Of a stretch of DNA of 19,138 nt, positions 12,977-19,138 are shown one piece after another; within the stretch, counting starts at the first letter, position 1; the number at the start of each line of letters is the position of its first letter. Both the position numbers and the translations under genes were made by a program. The stretch lies in contig NZ_PUJW01000038.1 in the NCBI RefSeq assembly GCF_011189575.1, forward strand, positions 1 through 19,138. The letters run 5' to 3'. Under the pieces are notes generated by a model. That model saw only the letters and a list, made by a program, of their open reading frames with translations. It searched no databases and had not been told where the DNA came from. This stretch comes from Photorhabdus cinerea (GTDB lineage Bacteria > Pseudomonadota > Gammaproteobacteria > Enterobacterales > Enterobacteriaceae).

Positions 12977-15900
12977 TTAACGCCTACCGTATGTGGCATT
13001 CCAAAGTGGAGAACCCGTTTTGGTTAGCTGTACCGTTATGGCTTTATCTATCGCACCGTTGATTTGCTTTGTAATGCCAGACATATCAACAGAGCCTGCA
13101 TCAGCACCTTTCTGCTGAGAGCCTCCATCAATATAAACACTGGTTTGGACTGTTAAGCCACCAGCTACCGGAGTCAATCCGTATTGAGGTGCGGGCTGTA
13201 ATACCTAGCTATTTAGCGCTTGAGCGCTGCCAACATAACCACCGTTAGCATATCCTTGTGCACTGTGCATCATAGCATAGAGATTACTAACCCCAATTCT
13301 GCTGGTGGCTTCTTTCGTAAATACAAATTCACCACCGTGAACTATGCCCTTCGGTTCGAACTTCCCGCCGGGACCTGTGTAGCCACCCTCTGATTTTCCA
13401 GGAAGAGAAAAACCAAAAGCACTAGCACCCATCTCTATCGCCTTAAACACGAGCATTTGAGTGATCATCTGGGTTATCTGCTTAAGTATGGATGTTGCAA
13501 AGTCCTTGAAATTAGCTTTGCCTGTTGTCAGGAAATCACTAAATGAATTAGTCATCCCTTGAAATGCGTTCTGGGAAATATTGGCTACATTACCATAGAC
13601 GTTAGTCGCAGCATCTTGATATTCAGCAAACCCTTTCTTAAAGCCCAATTCCCAATTACCACGAAGTTCATCCTCTTTTTTGTAGCGATCGTCCTGTGCG
13701 GCTTTCATTTTATCAAAATCAGGGTTCTTAGAAGATAATTTGAGTTGCTCCCTTTCTCTGTTTCTTTGCCCTTCCCTATCACTGACGCCAGCACTACTCA
13801 ATATTGAATTAGTGGCCGCTTCTTGTTGCGCAATAAATTTGGCAGCTATTTCCTTCATCGAATTGAGTTTCTTTTGTTTCTCAATTTGATCACCCAAGTT
13901 AGCAAGTTCTTCTCTTCTGGCAAGAAGAGCGTCTTTACTTAAAAGAAGTGACTTTTCATCATTAGTGAGTTTTCTCTTATTTGCTGCATCTTCAATAATA
14001 GAAAACCTGGCTTGTTCTTCCCATAACTGCTTGCGCTGAGTGCTAATCACATCATTAATCGATTTGTGCTCTTGCAACACTTTGTATTGGGCTTGGAGAG
14101 CTAAAAGCTGCCTATTTGCGGCATCTTCAGTTCTAACACCTGCATCGGGCTGGTAAGGCTTAACTTTTGGCGTTGTGGGGTCTTTATATAAGCTTTCAAT
14201 GCCCGCTCTCGCTTTATCTATTTCCTCCTTAGAGAATAATTTAGCCCTCCCCTCAGCGGCGGCTTTAGCATTGTCTTTAATAGCCTCATTAAGATCTTTA
14301 GTGGCTTTAACTCTCTTTTCATTTTGTTAACGTTAATTGAGCATCGATTGCATCTTGATCAAGCTTTGCGATATTTTGTTTTTTCTTTGCCTGCTCATCG
14401 ATTGCAGCTAACTCTTTCTTCCATTGGGCCAAAGTATCATCACTTATGTAAGACAGCCCTTTACCCTTACCGTTATAGCGTCGCGGGTCGTTTTCTGCTG
14501 ACCTAATTTTTAAGGCTAACTCAGCTCTTTTTTCTGCATCGGATGGGTCTCTTCCAAGTCCCATTATCCCATCCCACATTTTTGAGGCAGAACGCCCTAT
14601 CTCATCAAAAAACTTGGGTAATGTTCCCATATTGTTACGGATTTCATCAGCCCGTTGCTTCATTGCGCCATTCAAAGCATCTGTAGCTGCTGCTACTGCA
14701 CCAGCTTTATCACCCTCCTTTTGCAATGCTGCAATATGCTGATATTGCGCCGCAGTCAGGTAATGCATATTCTTAGTTAACGCGAGTGAACCACCAGCCG
14801 GATCATCAGAAAGTTGTGAAAATTGCTTAACTAAATCATCAATTGACTGACCGGAATAGCGACTGAACTCTATTATTGATTGAGTTGCAGCCTTTAAATT
14901 CACTGATGAGTTAATGCCAGCACCAGCGAGTTTACTCAGTACTTCCGATGCTTCACCAACAGTACCATTGCTTTTACCAATTTCACTCGCCATGCTAGCG
15001 AGCTGCCTGGCTGTCACTCCCGAATAGCTACCAGTTAAGATGACAGCCTTATTAAATGCACTGCTCTCTTTTTCAGCAACATCATATGCTTTATATAAGC
15101 CATACAAGGCAACAGACGCCGCACCAATTGGCCCTGCAATAGCCAATCCTCTTAAGCTAAATAATTGATCAATCAGCCCAGAGCGATTAGCAAGCGTAAT
15201 ACCAGATCCACGCAACGCCCCGAAGTTCCCACGTGCCAGCTCACCGACCATCACACCCAGTTCTTTACGAGCTGCCGCTGTTTTCAGACTAAAATCATGT
15301 GTTGCATTACCGACTTTCGATAGTTTTTTAATATAGATATCAGCAGCAGAGCTAACATTAAGTTGAGCGGCGCGATACTTTAATAGCTCCTGACGGCTCA
15401 TGTTTTGCGTTGCAACTTCGTCTCTTAACTTTGCAAGAAATGCCTGTCTTTCTCTGTGCGCTCTTTCTGCCGCCGTTGTTGCAGCCCGCTCTTCTTGTGC
15501 TTGTTCTGCTAGTGCTCTCTTTAATCCCCTTGAGGCTATTTCTGCGGCTTTCTTTTGTTCTGTCGCTCTCTTTTCTGCTTCTTCCTGTCGTTTAATTTGA
15601 GTTATCAGAGGGGTCATTTCCTTTGATACACCAAGTTGAGCGGCTTTATACTCCAGCATCTGAGATTTTGAAGCACCGTATAAGAAAACTTGCTCATGAA
15701 GTTTCTTAGCAAAATCATTGCGGGCTCTGCTTAACTTATCTGCATTGATTAGAGCTGCTTTGCCTACCTCTGTTTCAGCCTGGGCAAATCGACCAAGCCG
15801 GATTTCTGTCGATGCTAATATTTCTTGGTAATTTTTATAATCATCATCCGGGACACTTCCTTCTTTCCATAACCGATTAAGGCGTCGTTGAGTCTCATTT

Positions 15901-16166
15901 AATTTGTTAAGAGCTGCCGTTGCGGGGCTAATTTTTTTAATGAGCTTTTGGAATGACTCAGCTTCTTTAGATACACCCTCTTCCTCATCTTTAAGACGTT
16001 TCAAGTGCTCTTCACGGATTTCAGCACCAACTTTAAAATTGTCATTAAGACCCGTTGACGCCTTACTTGCTTTTTCAGCAACAGATTGAAATTTATTTAG
16101 CTCCTGATTTCCACGCTCTAAATCAGATGTTTCAAGTCTCAGAGAAATAGTTGCTATATCAGACAT
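12977..16166 (-). pseudogene. H: Tape measure protein (gpH-like) with a frameshift and an in-frame stop
   Basis: This gene would encode a tail length tape measure protein of about 1060 residues. The first 615 codons (to a TGA at 14319) hold a coiled-coil N-terminal region with two copies of a QxLxYKAAQLxVS motif, and a hydrophobic segment with a following tape-measure domain (about residues 330-530). One extra A in AAAA at about 14332 breaks the frame: removing it gives LTNEKRVKATKDLNEAIK and an open frame through the conserved lambda-type C-terminal domain (FKDFATSILKQITQM, GGYTGPGGK, VHGGEFVFTKEAT). A TAG at 13205-13207 (probably CAG) then stops it 76 codons before the natural TAA at 12977. 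Lambda H is about 850 residues, so the length is normal for a larger phage. No functional tail should be made. Confidence 0.88.
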
Positions 16167-16181
16167 GCTGACCTCAGATGT

Positions 16182-16203
16182 AAAAAAACCGCAATTAAGC
16201 AGC
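16182..16203 (-). terminator. Repeated moron-border terminator, copy 3
   Basis: On the minus strand GCTGCTTAATTGCGG is followed by seven T, then a GAGGTC ribosome site and the H start. The stem has one mismatch compared with copies 1 and 2, but flanks and loop are the same. Confidence 0.65.
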
Positions 16204-16212
16204 CTAGAAATG

Positions 16213-16234
16213 AAAAACCCGCGCGGGGCGGGTT
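16213..16234 (-). terminator. GC-rich terminator after the 242-residue gene
   Basis: On the minus strand AACCCGC pairs with GCGGGTT and is followed by TTTCAT. It overlaps the stop codon of the upstream gene and forms a tandem with copy 3 of the border terminator, in the same order as at 5508-5562. Confidence 0.75.
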
Positions 16235-16961
16235 AGCTATATAACTTATCTTTACTTATGATGTTGACTAGATGTTGGCAAGGTTCCATTGCTAGTTTCA
16301 TTTTCGAACCCCACAGAGCCATGTCATACTGATCTAATCCTATGGCACTCCAAGGCAAAACACCATTAATTCCGTGACCATATGGTGTTAACACATCTAC
16401 AAATTGTTTTTTTGTGCAGTCATAGACCCTGACTTCGCCGATTTTTATCATTCCTTGAGCCCATAACCGACCACCTAGAATTGTTTGTATATGGTCACAT
16501 ATTAAATAGTCATGTTTCAAAAGTAGACACTTATATATTTGTTTAGCAGCTCCAACACCTTGATAGCTGCTTAGTATTTCAATGCCTCTTATCTGTTTGC
16601 CTGTTTTCAGTGCGCCGCCATCATAAAAGTTAAAATCATTAAATGCTACTCTGCCAATCAGTAAATCTTCACTTGGTTGATGCATACCTAATGACAATAA
16701 CTCCTCGATTATCTGCCATTCTTTTAATCTTGCATTCTTTAATGTAGTTGCATGCTCAGAATAGAAATCCTCTGTTCCACATCCCATTGCTACTAGCTCG
16801 CAATAGTAATCAAACTCACCACCAATTAATGCGTACTCAGTCACTTTGACTAAGTCACCATCAGAAGATAGGTAATAATATGTATCTATTTCTGTCTCTG
16901 AAGTGCTGAAAGGCTTATGCTTTAGGTTCTTAGAATAACTTTTGGTGAAGTTTGGAGCCAA
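16233..16961 (-). CDS. Unknown moron protein with a GNAT-like motif
   Basis: This 242-residue soluble protein carries, at about residues 126-145, RGIEILSSYQGVGAAKQIYK. The Q-x-x-G-x-A at 134-139 fits motif A of GNAT acetyltransferases (R/Q-x-x-G-x-G/A). It is followed by LICDHIQTILGGRLW, which resembles a segment seen in phage GNAT-fold proteins. The N-terminal 100 residues match nothing I know. It may acylate a protein or small molecule, but catalysis is not shown and the match is a short motif. It follows the 122/116-residue gene closely and ends in tandem terminators, so the two form one accessory unit inserted before H. Intact. Confidence 0.6.
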   Translation of the reverse strand: MAPNFTKSYSKNLKHKPFSTSETEIDTYYYLSSDGDLVKVTEYALIGGEFDYYCELVAMGCGTEDFYSEHATTLKNARLKEWQIIEELLSLGMHQPSEDLLIGRVAFNDFNFYDGGALKTGKQIRGIEILSSYQGVGAAKQIYKCLLLKHDYLICDHIQTILGGRLWAQGMIKIGEVRVYDCTKKQFVDVLTPYGHGINGVLPWSAIGLDQYDMALWGSKMKLAMEPCQHLVNIISKDKLYS

Positions 16962-16976
16962 TTCCTTATCTCCAGT

Positions 16977-17327
16977 TTAGTGAGCAAATAATCTATTATA
17001 CTGTGACATATAACTCATAATTGAAGATTTGATCAGCTCTATCGCGCTATCAGCATCTGTGCATAATTCAGGGTATTGTGCTTTAGGATCGACTATGACA
17101 TTAATCTTGTTACGCCTGTATGATAATTCAGCGAAAGGAACAACGTAAAAATCATCGCTTTTTTTATCGTTACTTATCGTCACGATGAATATTTGCCGAT
17201 TAAGATCGTGCCTGAAACTTAATCGTCTAACGGAGAATTCCTTCTGTGATAGTTCATCAAAGAAAGAATCAATAACTTCTGTCGAGTGGCTAATAGTCTG
17301 TATAGATCTGGTATGTTCAGTTCTCAT
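16977..17327 (-). CDS. Unknown small protein upstream of the GNAT-like gene
   Basis: This 116-residue soluble protein starts at 17327, where AGGGGG stands a few bases upstream; the ATG codons at 17345 and 17342 have no ribosome site. It has a basic central part (VRRLSFRHDLNRQIFIV) and a helical C-terminus (IELIKSSIMSYMSQYN). No family is recognised. It is 15 bases before the GNAT-like gene on the same strand, so the pair probably form an operon and may work together, for example as partner proteins. Confidence 0.65.
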   Translation of the reverse strand: MRTEHTRSIQTISHSTEVIDSFFDELSQKEFSVRRLSFRHDLNRQIFIVTISNDKKSDDFYVVPFAELSYRRNKINVIVDPKAQYPELCTDADSAIELIKSSIMSYMSQYNRLFAH

Positions 17328-17345
17328 ATAGCCCCCTAACATCAT

Positions 17346-17490
17346 GAAATTAAAGTGAATAGATATTTAGCAGTTATCAAATTGCGATATCGCTATGGTG
17401 ATAATAGTTCGATTGAACCTCTAATTCAACGGATTTAACAACCAAAATTGTATTCTTATTGTTCTGTGATGTATCAAAATGTTTCAGATT
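17346..17490. promoter_or_regulatory. Region upstream of the two-gene moron
   Basis: This gene-free AT-rich spacer contains the perfect ten-base palindrome GCGATATCGC (17384-17393), about 57 bases before the start at 17327. It could be an operator for the two-gene unit. No convincing -10/-35 pair was settled. Confidence 0.3.
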
Positions 17491-17760
17491 TGCCATCCTT
17501 GGCTTGGGGTTAGTACTTCCAACTGTTTTCCATGTTCATGAAATTTTCCCTGTGAATAATGAGATAACCGGCTTTTTGAGCTAACTCCATGAATGTGTTT
17601 AACGTCAACACGTGGCTATCCGGGCGGACTATTTCGCAACTATCAACAGTGCTATTTCGCATCGTAATGAGGATCTTGCCATTTTCTGGGAACTGGATTC
17701 CATTTAACGACGGGGAAGTCTCCTTGCCAAGATACTCACCCTCTAATGCCAGCTTATGAA
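17491..17760 (-). repeat. Antirepressor 3'-end repeat, arm 2 (inverted)
   Basis: This is the inverted partner of 11010-11279, ungapped over 270 bases with 25 mismatches counted by hand. It covers the end of the P22-type antirepressor and about 20 bases past its stop. Confidence 0.9.
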
Positions 17761-18310
17761 CATATTCAACCGCAGCAGGTAATTGCTCTATTGGTAACTC
17801 GTCAATGTGGTTAACATTGAAACGATGGTGAACAAGCTCATATGCTTCTTTGTAAATCATTTTCTTCCGACCAACTAGGAAGCTAACGGCTTTGCGTAAC
17901 GGGGTACGCTCGTCTGTTGTTGTTTTGGTCTTCTTAGTTACTTCACCTTTTGTCCAATATTCATAGAGAACAGTAAAGCACTCTTCCTGATACTGGACTA
18001 ATTTGTCCCGAATGTCAGAACGTACTTTTTCAGGGTTAATGCTGAACAACCAGCCATTAAGTTTTTTTAGTGGCAAGCAAAGCATTTTTTGTATGCCACC
18101 TTTTGAAGGTATTTCGATATCGAAACACCCAAATTTTTCCTTTTGTTTGTTAAGCTTAACTGTTTGTGAAGCCCAACTTAACCCGATGTTCTCAACAATC
18201 GGTTTCATTGCGACATAAGCTATACCAGCAACCATTGCAGTAATAATTTGCTGACCATGAAATGGCACATTGATAGTGTTATCAATTGCATTAATTGTTA
18301 TAATCGACAT
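17510..18310 (-). CDS. ant: P22-type phage antirepressor
   Basis: This 266-residue protein has an N-terminal P22_AR_N domain (about residues 1-118: INAIDNTINVPFHGQQ, AMKPIVENIGLSWASQTVKL, MLCLPLKKLNGWLFSI, RDKLVQYQEECFTVLYEYW). The linker TTTDERTPLRKAV and the C-terminal domain are shared with the ORF6N antirepressor at 10475-11260. P22 Ant inactivates repressors of several phages by direct binding. The ATG at 18310 has only a weak ribosome site, but a short upstream frame with a very good one precedes it, so expression may be set by that leader. Intact. The shared C-terminal half and linker suggest that the N-terminal specificity part was swapped. Confidence 0.88.
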   Translation of the reverse strand: MSIITINAIDNTINVPFHGQQIITAMVAGIAYVAMKPIVENIGLSWASQTVKLNKQKEKFGCFDIEIPSKGGIQKMLCLPLKKLNGWLFSINPEKVRSDIRDKLVQYQEECFTVLYEYWTKGEVTKKTKTTTDERTPLRKAVSFLVGRKKMIYKEAYELVHHRFNVNHIDELPIEQLPAAVEYVHKLALEGEYLGKETSPSLNGIQFPENGKILITMRNSTVDSCEIVRPDSHVLTLNTFMELAQKAGYLIIHRENFMNMENSWKY

Positions 18311-18346
18311 GTCTAGATTCTTTTGGATTGGACAAATTAGGCCCTG

Positions 18347-18398
18347 ACTATCCCCACGATAGTTGGGGCTTCACTCTTTTGGGGGAGAACAATATCAT
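18347..18398 (-). promoter_or_regulatory. Leader peptide and exclusive hairpins before the P22-type antirepressor
   Basis: A 16-codon frame (ATG at 18398, TAG at 18348-18350) has GGGAG seven bases upstream, better than the antirepressor's own site. Its end overlaps two hairpins that share bases and cannot both form: CCCC-GGGG (18352-18368) and ACTATC-GATAGT (18347-18363). In another frame the same stretch reads SEAPTIVGIVRA, a segment I recall from Ash-type leader proteins. An attenuation or coupling role is inference. Confidence 0.45.
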
Positions 18399-18551
18399 CT
18401 TGTTACTCCCATGAAATTAGTCGTTTTTGTTACAATATTTCAATCTATTGTTTTGCCTTGATATTTTCCTTTAAATTGTCTGATATTGGAATTTGACTCT
18501 CCCGGAAATGGGAAAACGCTCCCAACTTAGCCGTCCGTGGCCTTAAATCTG
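18399..18551. other. Spacer between the two antirepressor genes
   Basis: On the minus strand a TTGAAA (plus 18436-18442 area) followed by TAATTT at 18-base spacing is a weak promoter candidate for the P22-type antirepressor. Otherwise the region is AT-rich with no gene seen. Confidence 0.3.
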
Positions 18552-19138
18552 CTATTCCGCTCCGCTACTCAGAATTTTAGACATTTTAGCTATACCCTTA
18601 GCGGTCAATAAAACCTGTTCAACAATTTTCTCACTGCCATCACTGCGGGAAACTGTTGTTACTTTGTGCTCAAGGCATCCCTGTTGAATCTTATCTTGAT
18701 ACCCAAGCCAGCTTTTTCCACCAGCACGACGATAAATCCAATGTTTCTCTGATAGAGTCTTGAACAATAACTTTGGCTGAATTTGTAAGTGTTTAGCTGC
18801 ATTAGTGATGCACATACTGCCATCAGCTTTGGCAATACGGTCATACGCTTCAACATCTGGTTTCATTTCTTCAACCTGGCTTTCAAGAGTGAGTACCTTC
18901 TCTGTGTATGCCAGTAACAGCCCACGCATAGCAGCGGGATCATTCAATACCTGCATTGGGTCAACTGACACAGGTGCCAACTTGCCAGAACGGTAATCAA
19001 TAAAAGTTTGGTTAACCTGCAAGCGGAACTTTGGCGAGATCCACCCTGCATACTCAACAGCTAGAAGTTCGTGGGCAAAAGTGCCACCATTACGGCCATC
19101 AAGTGAAACAGTGCAAATCTGCATAGTTTCTTTTTCTA
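18552..19138 (-). CDS. KilA-N/KilAC antirepressor (partial, 5' end outside window)
   Basis: The frame is open to the right edge; the ATG at 19124 is internal, because the residues after it are the second half of a KilA-N domain (GRNGGTFAHELLAVEYAGWI, SPKFRLQVNQTFIDYRSGKL). After a short coiled linker (about residues 65-90 of the visible part) comes a KilAC/ANT domain (ITNAAKHLQIQPKLLFKTL, WIYRRAGGKSWLGYQDK, VLLTAKGIAKMSKIL), the DNA-binding type seen in phage antirepressors of the P1 Ant and BRO families. The visible part is intact. It is the third active-looking antirepressor-type gene in this tail operon, lying upstream of the P22-type one on the same strand. Confidence 0.88.
   Translation of the reverse strand, partial: EKETMQICTVSLDGRNGGTFAHELLAVEYAGWISPKFRLQVNQTFIDYRSGKLAPVSVDPMQVLNDPAAMRGLLLAYTEKVLTLESQVEEMKPDVEAYDRIAKADGSMCITNAAKHLQIQPKLLFKTLSEKHWIYRRAGGKSWLGYQDKIQQGCLEHKVTTVSRSDGSEKIVEQVLLTAKGIAKMSKILSSGAE

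Noticed and set aside
8647..13207. Alternative genetic code or stop reassignment explaining the internal stops
   Set aside because: All three stop codons occur as internal stops (TAA, TGA, TAG), while all three also end intact genes here.
14325..14335. Programmed ribosomal frameshift in the tape measure gene
   Set aside because: The site is in the middle of H, not in the upstream G/T pair where lambda-type phages use it, and a later TAG also breaks the gene; a simple A-run slip is more likely.
9431..16234. CRISPR array from the repeated hairpins
   Set aside because: The copies are kilobases apart, not regularly spaced, and have T tracts like terminators.

Overview
The window is prophage DNA from an enterobacterial host. 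The best guess is a low-GC Morganellaceae such as Xenorhabdus, Photorhabdus, Providencia or a relative. This rests on the AT-leaning composition, lambda-type late genes, a HokD-type toxin, a DinJ/YafQ pair and enteric antirepressor families; the genus is inference.

Layout. (1) Positions 1-2431, plus strand: the end of an early/integration module, with a truncated unknown gene, a phage N6-adenine methyltransferase, two small unknown genes, a DUF4224 protein and a tyrosine integrase, mostly overlapping or closely spaced. (2) Positions 2432-2840: no gene. This stretch holds the integrase terminator, AT-rich DNA with inverted repeats, a 57-base 3' fragment of tRNA-Leu(UAA) serving as attachment site, and a strong terminator. 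(3) Positions 2841-19138, mostly minus strand: a lambda-type tail operon read right to left, H (tape measure), M, L, K, I, J. The J protein ends in a tail-fibre-assembly (Tfa) domain. The convergent order int - att - J is that of an attP or of a junction between tandem prophages, not of a single prophage end.

The tail operon is interrupted by blocks of accessory genes (morons) in three places. Before H: a KilA-N/KilAC antirepressor (cut by the window edge), a P22-type antirepressor and two unknown genes, one GNAT-like. Between H and M: a small unknown gene, a divergent 71-residue gene, a lipoprotein, a membrane zinc-ribbon protein, a plus-strand ORF6N antirepressor with a C4-like antisense RNA leader, and dinJ-yafQ. 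Between I and J: a hok-type toxin locus and a KilA-N/P63C gene. Each block ends, just before the next tail gene, with the same terminator-like hairpin, which suggests that each block is transcribed independently and that late transcription passes through by antitermination.

The tail module is decaying. H has a one-base frameshift plus an in-frame TAG, L has an in-frame TAA, the KilA-N/P63C gene has an in-frame TGA, and J appears to be a deletion fusion. All three nonsense codons are explained by single C-to-T changes. The small accessory genes look intact. The most interesting signals are the repeated terminator at moron borders, the four antirepressor-type genes, the bipartite C4-like antisense leader, the leader peptide with two exclusive hairpins before the P22-type antirepressor, and the inverted pair of antirepressor 3' ends flanking the tape-measure region.
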